From Prostheceraeus crozeri (lineage: Eukaryota; Platyhelminthes; Polycladida; Euryleptidae), in assembly GCA_907163375.1 (NCBI GenBank), contig CAJQUW010003058.1, positions 1 through 64,000 of the forward strand: a DNA stretch of 64,000 nt. The letters are read 5' to 3'. How positions within the stretch are numbered: the first letter of the stretch is position 1; each line of letters opens with the position of its first letter. Both the position numbers and the translations under genes were made by a program. Under the pieces are notes generated by a model. The model was not told the origin of the DNA and ran no database searches. It was given only the letters and a program-made list of their open reading frames with translations. Shown piece after piece: positions 43,434 through 56,440 of the stretch.

Positions 43434-44405
43434 AACCTAAATTTTTGCTTATAATGGCATTTTTCAGCTTTTAGCAATACATCACAAATAACAAAAGATG
43501 TCAACTTTATCAACCTCCTCCAGAGCCTGTGCGCACAAGTTGAAGCATAGGTAGGAGACGGCGTTGCAGCTGTGAATATTGCAAACAAACTTGATGCCCT
43601 GTACGGGCCATCAATCCAAAAGGGACAAAACTCCTCCAAAGTGAACATCTGGAGCCCCTTTTGACTTTCATTGCTTATGAATGGAATAATCAGTTTTTAT
43701 TGAAAAATAATGGCTGTTATGATTTGCATATCCTATCATTTTGCATTGCAATCGAGGCATGCCTACCATACAGGTTCCATTTACTACTGGACCCTCAAAT
43801 TTCCTCAGATTTGAGCTAAGTTCTTATCAGATGGCGGAGCAATTCATCCACTTGAAGGCATTCACCTATTAGAATAATGCCACTCATCGTAAGATTTAAT
43901 ATGTTATCAAGTTCTATGAAAATAATTCTCATCTTTGTATTTTGGTTCAGCTTCTTTTGCGGCAGATGATCGATAAATTTCCTTTCTGTTTCTCCAATTA
44001 TTAGAATAGAATACTGTTTTATTGGTCGAATGAAAATCATAGACTTACACCGAGTTATGGCAATTGATAAAAATAGTCAAATAGTAAAGTATTTTTGTCT
44101 GCGCGACATAACGGAATGCGAGGTAGGCAAATGTTTGTCAGACGAGATGGAATGTCATGAATATTTTGGTCATTTTGCGCAAAGATGTATAGATTTCTAT
44201 TCAGGTCAATACGTCGATAAAAAAATTTCGCCGGTTATAGAATTACATTTTCTTTTTTCCTTGTCATTATAAAATGTGCTCGCTTATCAACCCTTTAAAG
44301 ACAGCGTGACAGATTCTTGTTTCAATCTACAAATGCCGGACAAGCATGTTATTCAATTATGGAGCGCATGTATGATGTATACACAGGATGGATATCAAAT
44401 TCATT
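43434..44405. other. No gene recognised
   Basis: AT-rich sequence. The minus-strand frame at 43403-43648 (FCPFWIDGPYRASSLFAIFT) could be intronic or part of the same unknown unit as the candidate exon at 43.2 kb. Confidence 0.4.
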
Positions 44406-45260
44406 TTAAAATGGTCGCAATCGACGCAAAACATAAAACCGGCGGTTAGTAACCTTTAAAACAGCATCGACATTATTACGCCAACTCAAATCATCAGAAA
44501 CATTGACACAAAGGATAGTGACATTCTTCATTATGTCGAATGGTATATTGTACAATGCTGGATTGCGAAGCAACTTATTTTTTAGACATAACATCGCTGT
44601 AGAATTTGAAAAGTTCAAAGCCATGTGATTTTGTTTACACCCCCTTTTCTAATTCGCCAGTTGTGTTTTTTACAACGGAGGTGATCGCAACACAATGATT
44701 ATCACATATTGGTATCACAGCCATTAGATCATCAGCGCACTTAACACAGCATGTTATGTGAATAACTAAAGTCGCCAAAATAGCAAGCAAAAATAAAAGG
44801 AGCAAGTACAGAACCTTGAGATATACCTGATGCAATTCCATTATTATTCAATTGGACACAGGCATGTCTTTTAAAAAGAAAGTCCTTGAACGATTACAGG
44901 AAGCCCGCCGGTAATCCATACTTCTCAAACTTTTTTATGATCAGATTGTGATTCATTTTGTCAAAAATATGTATCTTTTAAATCATATGTCAAAACAACT
45001 GATCCGCGAGTAATTTTGAAAGGTAGAATGCATAATCTTTATGAGAGAAGTTGTGGTTGATCTATTTTTGCGAAAGCCATGTTGCTCATGTCTCTATAAG
45101 GCAGTCATCTCTTCATACATGCTCCTCAAGCAATTCGCCCAACCAATTTAGCGAACAGAATAGTCTGTGATATAGGTTTTCTATTTGCACCGGGAATTCT
45201 TTGGGAACCGGAGTAATGATGATTATTTTCCAATCAGTTGGAAACTTATTGCGGTTAACA
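44406..45260 (-). pseudogene. LINE reverse transcriptase remnant (CR1/Jockey-type)
   Basis: On the minus strand, pieces in several frames give the expected order. They are IIIITPVPKEFP and NWLGELLEEH (about 45240-45120), QHGFRKNRST (about 45085), FDKMNHNLIIKKFEKYGLP (about 44965-44910), DFLFKRHACVQL, motif B SGISQGSVLAPFIF (about 44835-44795), motif C CADDLMAV (about 44745-44720), and ILCVNVSDDLSWRNNVDAVL with FYVLRRLRPF (to 44406). This is the palm and thumb of a non-LTR retrotransposon. It is old and out of frame in several places, with both ends lost. Confidence 0.8.
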
Positions 45261-47774
45261 GAGATTTAGCATTAGAAAATCGCCGTTTTTGTTAATTACT
45301 TTTCAATATTTAAACTATTCTGATCAGAATCACAAAATTTCCAAAAAATTTCAAACACCTTTAAAATTTCTTCCGAGAAAATGCGCCCTGTTTACTTGAT
45401 TCAGTATCCATTGTGAAATCAGACTTTTTTAGCTTTTCATTAGTCAATCAATTAATATTTGCATAGAATATATTGATTGTTTGTTTATTCATCCAGTTTT
45501 TTCCATTATTTAATTTTCCTCTCCTGTCCTTATGCTATTTCATAAAAGATGCGCGTGCTAGGTGTGAATTGGAACCTGTGGTATTTGTCATAATAGTTGC
45601 TTTTGAATGTTCGAAGTGTTGTCACGCATCGGTTATTGATGCGCGTTGCTGCGAACGGTTGCTGTGCTGTCCCCTCTAATCGATTTCTGGCCTTGAATAT
45701 AATATACTTTTGAAAATTGTTCATCATTGTCTCCTGATTATCGTTTTGCCAAACATCTGCGGTCGTCATTTGACCAGCATCCTTTCCAGTTTTGCAGACG
45801 GCTGATGCATTCCGGGCGGAAGTTGTTTGATCTTTCTTGGTTTGACCAATATCGTTTTTTTATGTGCCGTCTCTCTCTCTCTCTCTCTCTCCCATTCTGG
45901 ACTATCACTCTGTAATACATTCGAAATAAATTTTCTGACGCATTTTTGTGTTTCCTGATAGTCGATTTTTCTACTTCTTTGTTACTTCTAATGTTGATTT
46001 AGTAGTACATTAGAACGTCTATCCTTGATGCGAAACGGGGCGAAACTGCGAGCTGCCACATATGTTGAGTGTCTACAGTACTTTAAATAGTGAGAAACAT
46101 ATGAAGTCAAAGATATTTATTAAATTACACAGGATATTGTTTCATTATCAATTATGTCATTTTTATCCTGATGCGGAAACTGTTCGGATATGCATGCGCA
46201 AATAGGCAACTAATTTATAGAACATAATCACTTTCTACTTGAGAAATAATAGTATCTGCCTTAAGATTGTTCTGTTGTTAAATAACAGTTAAACAATAAT
46301 GAATATGACTTCTCATGCATTTTACATAATAATTTGACGATTTATGCCATGTATTCATTATTACACAGCTATTTGTCCGGTACATATTTTCATGAATTAT
46401 TTCATGAATTTCAGTCGGTGACAACCAAAGTATTATTGTATTGAATGCAAGTGGATGTGTATCAGCTTCTTACAATGTATTAGTAGATAGATGTTGAAGT
46501 CAACATTATTTTTGCTTATAAGCTGATTTTAATGTACAATTAATCGGAAACTATCAACCCGAGAGACCAACGGCGAAGCAATACTGACAACTATCATCGA
46601 TAATCCATTGCGTTCCTTGAAAGTCATTGCAGCATTTGTGATAAGGAATTTCAAACATAGGCTTAATAATAAAGTTTTCAGATTTGTCTTCATATATGAC
46701 AGGAAGCCCTAACTGACATGGTACGAGAAAAATAATTTCAAAATTCACTTCTTGTCCTGCTGCAAATGATTTCTTCAAATTTTGAATTTAACAAGTTTCG
46801 GGTGTTGGAATGCTGTAGTATTGCATCAAGATCATAAAACTATCTTTTCATCCTTAGGTGTGGTTTAGAGGTCCAAGCATGTCGAAAAAAGGTGTGTGTG
46901 TGTGCATAGTCTGTGACATTGTGACTGAGAAGATGAAAAGCATATTAGCCCTTGATTTGTGGATAATGCACCTGGGATTTGATCTCTTGCATTCATGACA
47001 GAGGCTTAAGTGCACGCCTAACAATACCTCGAAATGAAAGGCATTGAAGCATAATAGTGACGCAACATGTGATTCCTTTAGAATTACATCACATTCAATT
47101 TTGTTTTTTTTTGTTTCAGACAGTCTCATGGATAATTGTACAAAAAATCAACACATTCTCAAATGTAGTTTTCGGACTGAAGTTCTGGTTCAAATTTAAC
47201 AGACTATCAATAAGTCATGAAACACAATGTTTCATAGATTATGTTGGAAAAAAGAACTTTCTTAAGTGGTCTGATGTGGTCAATAGGCCTCACGATAGAC
47301 GCTTTCTTTGATGCAGGATTTCAACATAAACACGACAGAATATTTTAATGAAAATTGACAGACAGTATGAACTCCCCATCAGCTTTTTCATGATACAATG
47401 CTTTCGAGATTCGTCGATTAAGTACAGCACAAATAAGTTTTTTCGAAAATCGTCGCTAAAAACATTTGACGCGTTTTTATCATTGATGAAGATGTTCAGT
47501 TTCATTATTAAGCTTTGAATAATGTGAAAGGTTGTGTTTAATACTTTATGTAGGCAGAGTGTTTCGGTTGTGTCAGGGCAATCGTGGTCTTGACTACAAT
47601 ATGAAACTTTGGGCAATTTATTCACCGCTACCTGCAGGCGAAACCACACAATGTAAAAAAATAATGTTAATAAGCATTTACGTTCTTTTGCTCCATTGTG
47701 AGGACTCCCATCCAATGAAGTCTTATCATGTCGTGATCATCACTCTTTAAATTTGTTAATATAGGCCCTATAGA
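45261..47774. other. No gene; one (CT)n microsatellite
   Basis: AT-rich sequence with a CT run at 45869-45891 that creates spurious Ser/Leu or Arg/Glu frames. No coding region is supported. Confidence 0.55.
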
Positions 47775-47932
47775 TCTCACGTATTTTGTATATGGTATAT
47801 GATGTATATCATGATGACTCTGAAAATTTGTAAATATGTAGGTCTCACATAATTTGTTTATGATGGTATATGATGTGCATGTACATCATGATCACTTGGT
47901 GTATTTGTAAATATATATCTCATGTATTTTTT
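47775..47932. repeat. Tandem duplication, about 78-bp unit, two copies
   Basis: TCTCACGTATTTTGTATATG ... GATGTATATCATGATGACTC ... TTTGTAAATATGTAGG is followed by a diverged second copy (TCTCACATAATTTG ... GATGTGCATGTACATCATGATCAC ... TTTGTAAATATATA) and the start of a third (TCTCATGTATTTTT). Confidence 0.75.
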
Positions 47933-47984
47933 ATTGATGCTAAACTTTGCGTATGCATATGTAACACGTTATCAACGCTTGCTT

Positions 47985-48058
47985 GTAAGTGTCCTTGCGG
48001 CCATCGCTTTGCGTTTTCTGTATATTTCAGAATAAACATTTATGACTTATGACTTAAT
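47985..48058 (+). repeat. Probable LINE 3' tail
   Basis: TGTATATTTCAGAATAAACA leads into ATTTATGACTTATGACTTAATG, a polyadenylation-like signal followed by a short simple repeat. The layout matches the LINE tail at 21592-21619. No coding part was found upstream, so the call is weak. Confidence 0.4.
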
Positions 48059-48499
48059 GTTGTCGCCATTGAATCATGCACTTGTCAAGCTTTATTACTT
48101 GATATTATTTTTTTCCACTTTCGACAACATTTGCAGCAATTGGTGCAATTACACTTTCATCTGATTTTGTGTACTTGTTGAAATAATGCCGTTAACTTCC
48201 AATCCAATTAGCTAAATTGCTATCCAATTATCTTTGTTGAATATTGAAAGAGCAATTGAAACAAAGAGATTGCTAAATGAGCGTCCACTGGCTAAGACGT
48301 CTCCTAGTCAGATCTTACTTTGATTTGATAGCAGCATAATTTTCCACCGACCATTTCAATTATCTGCTTGACCAACCGGTCCCACAGTCCGTCAAACTGG
48401 ACTACTTTAGTTGATGATTGTGTGATGATTGAGGCATCCGTTTTGTCCTATGTCTCGACAAATGACATTCAAAAGATCAAATATAACAGTAAGTGGTCT

Positions 48500-48732
48500 C
48501 TACTGTGGCACGTTGGTTAAGTGCCTGGCCTGACGATCTCTTGGTTTGGAGGTCGAGTTTCGGGAGTGTCATTGGAAGTCGGCAGGAAAGGTCAGAACGC
48601 TCTTAAGTCTGACTATGTCAGTACCGTCCAAGCCCCCCCCCCCCCCCAATGGGGAGTAGTGACGCTAAAGCTCCATCATCGTGGGCCGCGAACCGACGGG
48701 AGCAATGCAAAAAAGATGATGCTGATGACGAC
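48500..48732 (+). mobile_element. tRNA-derived SINE
   Basis: TGGCACGTTGGTTAAGTG (48506-48523) is an A-box-like tRNA 5' region and GGTCGAGTTTCGGG (48551-48564) a B-box-like region at the spacing of a tRNA gene. A body follows with a 15-base C run (48633-48647), GTGGGCCGCGAACCGACGGG, then a GATGATGCTGATGACGAC tail (48715-48732). This head-body-repeat organisation is that of a pol III SINE. The B box has drifted from GGTTCGANNCC, so it is unlikely to be active. Confidence 0.75.
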
Positions 48733-50241
48733 ACCATAGCTGCATGCCTAATGTCGATGTGAAGTAGTTCATCTACAAGTGAAGAAGCTCAACAACATCA
48801 TTGAACGCTATCACCTAAACTCCTCAAAATTTGTCATCAGGCTAGCTTTACTGTCTTATGCACTCATTGCATGCAATCAATTTGGTTATCTGGGTGTAGG
48901 CATATATATACTATATATATATATATATATGTATGCCCTTCTATATATGTCTTTTCTTTGGCATGGCAAACATGTATCCGAAAATCAGCAAAATCTGAGA
49001 CTTAGTGCCACATGCCATTGGTTGAATCGTCGTGGAATGACCCATATATATGCCTTCTTAGCATGCCTTCTCTGTGTGGGTCTGGAATATCTGCTCACGG
49101 AAAGGTTTCTAAAAGATGTTTTTTGATTTTATTATGCGTAATAAGGGCTATTACAGTAATGGACTGTGAGGCCTGACTTGTCCAAACGAATGGCCACAAA
49201 CCATGGGGGACGATCTCATATCATGGGCGGAATTCTTTGAGGACATGTTGCACTGCTTGACAAATCGCCGTCTGTGATTTTCCCAGCAAAATCTGTAAGC
49301 ATTCCTTCTATATTGATCGCATTTATCGTCGTCTTGTAGAAGTTACACGGTGGTGAGGCGATCAGATTTTTACTTTGTTGATAAGGAAGAGTCAAGAATA
49401 ATTTGGTCTTATCTTAATTTACTATATTGATGCAATCAATTTCAATCACCACTCAGTGATCATCTTCAAGACAGTTTCAAATATCCAATTTTTTCTTACT
49501 CGGTGTGAGTGTTATTCAAGTACAACCAACACAATCACCAGCAGATCGCTTTCTTTTTGCACACGAGATCAACACACAGAACTTTGGTGGCAACCTTCGT
49601 ATGCTTACATGTAGCTGGAACAAGGACAATGAATTGTTTTATTATTCTAATTGTTAATATTATCGTCATAGACATTTGGTTTTATCTCAACTTATTACAC
49701 AGGTTTGTGCCTCTTGATTTAGATCAATTGAAATATATTTTCTCCAATGAATTTAATTTTCAGATAAATGTTGCCTTCCTTTGCTAATTTCTTATCTACC
49801 GACTTCGTTTTATCGTCATATTTTGAGTACAGAAACAGTCACTATCTACAGTTCGCAACCAATTTTCGGCATCAGTCAGACATTCCTACGTAAAATGTCT
49901 GAGCTGAGTTCATTTAGGTTTGACAAGCAGTGCTGCCCTTGATACTGTTTTGAATGTTTCCTCTCTGTAGCTGTCAATATTCATTGACAATTGGCCGCGG
50001 TCAATGAATTCAAGCGAAATTAATGTGACATCAGGTGATAAAGAATTTGACCCACAACAGTCAACCCTCGTTGACCGACATTCTTCATTCTCACCTGCTC
50101 GACAGGTTGAAACAATTTGCCAATATTACCGCTACAATCAGCATTGTTACATGTTGTCAAACCTCGAGATTGCTCGTTTATGCACTTGCCTGGTTCGAAT
50201 TCTTCATCATTTCTTGATATTGTTCATCAATCCAGTATTAT
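48733..50241. other. No gene; TA-rich run and one hammerhead-like tail
   Basis: A TA run lies at about 48902-48931. On the minus strand 49469-49440 reads TTGAAGA-TGATCAC-TGA-GTGGTGATT-GAAA, a possible decayed hammerhead-like tail. The last 8 bases (AGTATTAT, 50234-50241) are the left target-site copy of the next element. Confidence 0.45.
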
Positions 50242-51287
50242 CAGGGATTGTCAATAATTTGATTGCCATTTAATTGGACAAAGAAATCAATTAATTGAAA
50301 TTGAAAAATGCATCAATCAATTAATGAAATTTGAATCCAAAATTTGTTAAACTATACACATGGTGCACAGCAATAAACAACCTATTGTCTTAGAAATATC
50401 CTGGGCATGAAAGTAGGCTGTATTGCTAATATAACAACAATGCCAACCATTTTTTTACTGTAATGCTGTGATTAGTCAGACCGATCAGACAAGCCGATAA
50501 TTTTCTTAGAATTCTCTCTCACAGACGCAGAGATGTTTTTGGCATATTTCATGCAGGCGTTCGTGATTCTCTCCATTGTTTCAATCAGTGACGATTGAGT
50601 ACAGAAATTTCGCCTGTATTTTAGGGCTCACGGTGCGTCTGAATGAGGTTTTGGATTAAAAAAATATATCATCGTCGAAACCAATTTTTTTGAACTTAGT
50701 GACCCTCTAGGAATGGGAAATGAGCAAAAAGAAAATCTTTTAAAGTACAGATTTTTATTTACGGCCTATTTTCAAAATGGCAGGCTATATCTGATGCACT
50801 TATTAGGGCTTAAGGCATGCTACGTCACATGAATTAGCATTTTCTGATCACAGAAGAGTAATTCATGCAATAGTTAAAATCATAAAAGGGTGCCATGCAG
50901 TTGAACTACTGTTTATAAGTAGTATGTCGTGTCTTGAACAGTATTTCTTAACTTCGGAATATAATGTCGATCAAAATACGTCTTATTTGCTGCGTGGTCT
51001 ACTCTGGTTGAAACAAACATGAATTTGTGACTACTCATGAATTTCAACGTTGTTGTCTCTTGTCAACCTGAAATGCAAGGTTGAAATGCTTGCTATAATT
51101 AATTGTGAGAAGTAAAAGACTACAGAGGCGACTATCTAGGCTACTAACAGAAGAGAATTGATTTATTGGAACTGGAAAATGCAGCAATAAAATTAATTGA
51201 ACTTAGAAAAAATATCAATCACTCAATTGAAATTGTTTATTCCAACCAGTTGATTAATTGAGGTCAATTGATTTTCGACAATCCCTT
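50242..51287. mobile_element. hAT-type MITE with 8-bp target-site duplication
   Basis: Begins CAGGGATTGTCAATAATTTG and ends CAATTGATTTTCGACAATCC then CTT, imperfect mirror images. AGTATTAT flanks both sides exactly (50234-50241 and 51288-51295). An 8-bp duplication plus a CAGGG terminus is characteristic of the hAT superfamily. Subterminal AATTAATTGAAATTG-type strings recur at both ends (50290-50330, 51150-51260). The 1046-bp interior shows no transposase. Confidence 0.88.
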
Positions 51288-51295
51288 AGTATTAT

Positions 51296-54200
51296 GCCTA
51301 TTGAAAAAGAAAGTGAATATTCAGTAGCGCTGTTAAATGTGTTGAAATCATCGTTTTACAATATCTTTCTAGATCTCTACGTTTTTGAATCGTTTTGCAT
51401 TGATCTTCATTTTTCATCTGCAAATGAGTTCTTTAAAAGAGATCGTCGCAATGATGTGGTTGCAGAAATCAAGTCTGAAATCAATATGTTTTGAGCTTCG
51501 CAATTCTTCACTTTTAGGTGTTCTTCATTTGTTGCTTGACCGCATGCTCACTGTCAGGCAATTGAAAACCACAATTTTAGGATTTGCAGATTCAATAGTC
51601 TAATTCGAGATACTGACATTCAGACAGTAAAATATGAAGCCAAGTGAAGACATCGACAACAGATCAATAGAGAATTCAAATCCTTAATGTAGAATGTAGA
51701 TAATAAATAGTAATAATGATTTTATGTGCGAGTGCCAAATGAGTGTTCAGTGTAATTTCAATCTTCTTATGTGTAACGCACATGTTCAGTTGATGTCACA
51801 TTTCCTCTGTGCCATTTCCTTGTAGTTTCTATTTAAAGAGGATCGCAGAGCCGCCTGTTAAACGAAATTTTAATTCACTGCCGTGGCAGCCCAATAGCAG
51901 CTAAAGAACTCAGACATCAAAGCACTAATATTTCGGGGTAGGGAATGCATTTTCCAGATCAATCAATGTGCATCTATCATGCACTTTTTCGATATTCATG
52001 GACAAGGACTGCGCAAGCCACTACTAGCGCGTATTCGCATCATTAGTTTGACTTTATGACACAAGCTGACCCTGCTGCACTATGAGAGCAAGCTTTGCAC
52101 TTTTGCTTTCCACAAATAAAAAATTGAGCTTGTATCAATCGAATATAGAAAACTGCTAAGTATTAAACTTTCATATATTGCTTAGTGTCTTATAATTTCC
52201 CATTATTCAAAGCATCTTTTAAGGAAATGAATCTTACTGATATGCACTGAAAGTCGCCGCTTTTCCTGCCGTTAGAGTTGTCAAAGTTTACGATTGACCT
52301 CATGAGAAAATCGTTAGAATCAATGGTGAGATCGTGAGTAAGGTTTGACTTGAAATTCACATTTGTTAATTTTTCTGTGTTACCTGCATTGTCTATATTT
52401 TAGCACTGCTTACTTATGAAACGTCACCGGCACTTTTTGCCCCAGCCGAAAATCGATTAATTGTTGACGCTTTCTGGAATCAACCAGACCAGAATTAGCC
52501 AGAATCAACCGTAAAAAATGTATTATAATTGAAAATCTAAAATCAGAAAGGTAAAGCATCGGTTCTCCAAAAAAATGACAGCGAAGTAATTGTAATTCAG
52601 GCATAATTCGAAGAAAGTAGTTATCGCAGAAATATATTTATGATTGAAGATTTGTCGTTGCACTAGGATATCAAAGCATTATTAATACTCTCATTCCGAA
52701 AGTGCAAATTACAAAGTCGATGAGAAATTGTATGATTAGCTTAATAGTCGTATCCATTATAAAATTGTAGGATCGATGTATGCTAAATATACATCACGCT
52801 GACTTTCTTGAGCAAAGGTTCTAATGAAACTAAAGACTGAATTTTTCAGTTTTTTAGAGAGTCTATTAGCTGTCCTTAAGGGCTTTCCTTTAGAGCAATG
52901 ATCGGGACTTTAATGCTTAAATAAATTACACAGAATATTCAATGCTCCTAGCTATATTCAAGTTATGATAGGAAACTGACATTTGAAAACATAATTAAAT
53001 GATTGCCTTCTACGACGTTCGAACAAAAAATGTTCTTCTTGAATTTATGTTGACTTTTCTCCGACTATGATTCATGCAATCCACCCACACGTACCTTTTT
53101 TACTTAAGAGAAATCTTAATTTGTAAAGAGCGATTAAGAGTTGTGAACATTTTCTGAAGCTGTTCTCTGATAACTTGATATTCATGTAGAAGACTGACTA
53201 ATAAATAATTTATGAGATAAGAATTAAGCAGGAAAGTTTTCTGCCGACTTGCATAACCGTGTCAAGATCGCTGACATTGATTTGTGCATGTCTTTCAACT
53301 TCTGACAGTCTGTGACGAAAATTTGTAACAAAATATCAATGTTTAAGCATTTTCGTTTTTTTAGATTTTTCGAAATAACTCTATTTATCTTCCAACGTCA
53401 TGTATGAATCCACCAACAGTGATCAAACTGAACAGTGCATTGGTGAGAAATGTTCTGAATTAATTTTTAAATAATATGAACAAGCTTAGGAAGCAAAATC
53501 TTGATCTCCATGTAAATGAAATGATTTTGTCCCAAAACGCACAGCAAATATGCTACAGACCTACCATTTCATATTTTGGGGTATTACACATAAAATGTTC
53601 ACACTGGAAATGCCAAGACAGTTGCCATCGAATTTGAAATTATTTGTCAAGTTAGGATCTTATTCAGTGTCATTCCTTTTAAAAAATAGTGTTTTTTATA
53701 AAAATGGTGTGATAACATGATACTTCACTTTTTATCCACGCCATGTCCAGGTGAGAATGAAGTTAGACGATACGTGATGTGTGAAATCAATAACACTGAC
53801 AGATTATTGGTTAACGACATCGATTCATGTCACTTGTATAATTTTAGATTCGCTTCACCTTGATGAATAATAGTGACATCGCCAATTAAGGCATCTTAGA
53901 AACAGATCGATGGAATATGTGCAATGCTTATAAAATGTTTTTGTCTCTACTTTGCTTCTTATTTCAGCTGAATGCTGTGTCTCAGCGTGATATCTTTAGG
54001 ACTAAATTAATGGTGAATGTCTTCTTTCGGAAATTTATCAGAAACTTGACTACATGTAGATATTGCGGTCAAATTCATCTTTTGTAAATGTAATGAGATC
54101 TTGTTAATGAGATCTTGCTAAAACGCTAATATTCTGATTTTCAATATCACATCACATGTGATGATAGACTTAGATTCTTGAGTGCACTGATAACATATGA

Positions 54201-56400
54201 TAAAAAGTCATGAAGTATTCTAGTTTGATAGCATAAGCCTATCAACTCTTTCGCTTATCAAAACATACGTGTATATAATTTTTTTGTGAAAAGATCACGC
54301 ATTAGGTCTTGCTCTTCTTTCAAGAAATGAACAGCTTCGGACACCTAAAATAAAAACAAAAGGCTTATGAGATGCATGCTTGATGACCGCCTACACAAAT
54401 GCTTTGTTGTGCGACGTGAGTTTTTTGATGATGTTGTGAATGTGAGAAACTCGTGCACTCGTGAGTTCAATCTTTCCTTTACGTTGTTGTTTTGAGAATT
54501 TAGAATGGAGAGTATACTTGAACAACGTACAGTGTATGCATTTCATATGTTAATAGGTAATTCGATGAAAGTAATAACTTGAAAAATGAGGAAGGTTTGA
54601 ATCAACAATCCACTATTTGACTAGCAGTGAACACGCCATTATACTTCATTTTGCATCTTAGCAGTGTTTGATATTGAAATCTGCATATTTTTTCTCATCT
54701 TCTGTATTGGTCTGGCATTAACAACAATCAGATTAAATACACGATAGATCAGATTGCCATGCAAAAGATGTGCGGCTGGTAGGATCAATGACAGTCGCAT
54801 GAATGACAGTCTGCATATCTCAAGTGTAGATTCATGCTTTACTTTTATTTTGCGGGTAAATGAAACGCAGCGTTCACGGCTGTCAAGGAATATTTGCGCT
54901 TAAATTGTTCATGTCTGAGGACACATGGTTGGGCAAAAACTTGTGGTCAAAGCCCAAAACCCAAGCCCAAGTTAATATCAATGAATGCATTCCTTGCATT
55001 TTGTGCTGACATTCTTCTATAGGCCGAAATTGCTATTGGGCCCATGAGAAGTGAGGTATTAGTGGGAAACGATTTATTATTGCAATAATTGTAATTCGTA
55101 GCCTAAGTACATGTATTACGTCAGAAAGTTTTCTTTTAATTTAGACTGCACTGATATACTGACTAATTGAGGATCTTTGATTTAATTATGATTGAGTTAC
55201 ACATTGCTTATAGCAAAGTAATTTTTTTCATTTTATCATTCAGAAATATAAACAAACTTGATAAATATTATAACTGCGCAGTAAAAGAATGCAAAATCTT
55301 AGTAAAAGAATCGATTAGAATGCAAAATCGAAATGAATTTATTTTTGGACAAATGTCGGCTATCACAGAAAGTTAAGGGTGCGAAGATAATTCCGAAGAT
55401 ATAAAATACACGCAACATATAAAAATTCAATATGCACAAATTCAACAAAATACATGTAAACTTACAGTAGATACAATATGTATGAACTTTCAATGCGCGG
55501 CATTGTCAAGCCCAGAATGAAATAGCTAATAATCACAAGTATTTCATTTTTGAAATATTCTGTGAATCCAGTGGAAATTTGATAAAATATCATAACTTTA
55601 TGCTCTTCCCCTGTAGCTCTCCTAAGATTCAAATCAAAATATTATTTTTTTACCTTCATCTGTATATATATTCAGCATTAATAGAAAACCCAAGTTTTGT
55701 ATCACTTACCCAAGGTTGACCCAAAACCCAAGGTCAACCTTGAAGGACATCTTTCTATTCTTTGCCCAGGCGATCCGGCACGCTGCGATCTTTACATATT
55801 TGAAACTGCTTATATGTTTAAGTCATAGTAGTTATCTTTGCTGTAACGAAATTCCAAGCGTGATATTCCTCCTTAAGCGTACTTTTTTTAAATCATTCAA
55901 ACAAACTACCAAACGAGGAGCTTGCTCTAATTTAGCTTCGCAATAAAGACCAAACAATGCACATAAATGTAAATTCAGTTGCCAGCATAAATATTCCTGT
56001 TCAAATTCTCAGTAAGAATTTCATCTCTGTGGATAACCTTCCAATAATTTGCTAAATGGAGGAGTTGCATGGTACACCCTCAATTTTGGAATACATCACT
56101 TTTAGCGCACAAAACTAAGATTGGTCTTAACATAAAACGAATTACCATTGCATCTTAAAGTTTTGGGAGAGTATTTTGTTATTGATTTTGATCGCTTATA
56201 TTATTCAAACTTCTAGATTATTTCTACTTTTTAGTATTCTATTTCGAAGCATTCATCTACTTCATTGCTAAACAAACATTACATTTTTTCAGATACATAC
56301 TTCAGATATATACTTGTGGCTGAATTTCCTTTTATTATACAAATTTGATGAAAGCGTGAAAGTGAGACTTGTTATCGACTTCTAATTTTTATTGCTTTAG
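51296..56400. other. Long stretch without recognised features
   Basis: About 5.1 kb of AT-rich sequence. Open frames such as 51258-51494 and 55167-55376 have no motif, biased codon use or splice context that would support them. ACCCAAG-type repeats occur near 54945-54975 and 55690-55735. Confidence 0.5.
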
Positions 56401-56437
56401 CGAGGCCTTTCAGCCACGACAGGAGGCTATCTTCAGG
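56396..56437 (-). ncRNA. Hammerhead-ribozyme-like motif
   Basis: On the minus strand CTGAAGA (56436-56430) matches the CTGANGA core. Then comes U, stem II AGCC/GGCT around a 9-base loop (56429-56412), GAAA (56411-56408), the palindrome GGCC, then TC and GC. Reading the last part as A-GGCC-T gives the short self-complementary stem III typical of minimal hammerheads in Penelope-like elements, which act as dimers. There is one extra base before stem II, and stem I is only about 2 bp. No coding region is attached. Confidence 0.45.
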
Positions 56438-56440
56438 CGA

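Noticed and set aside
45738-45920. Frames rich in Ser/Leu or Arg/Glu
   Set aside because: Caused by the CT microsatellite at 45869-45891, with no independent coding evidence.
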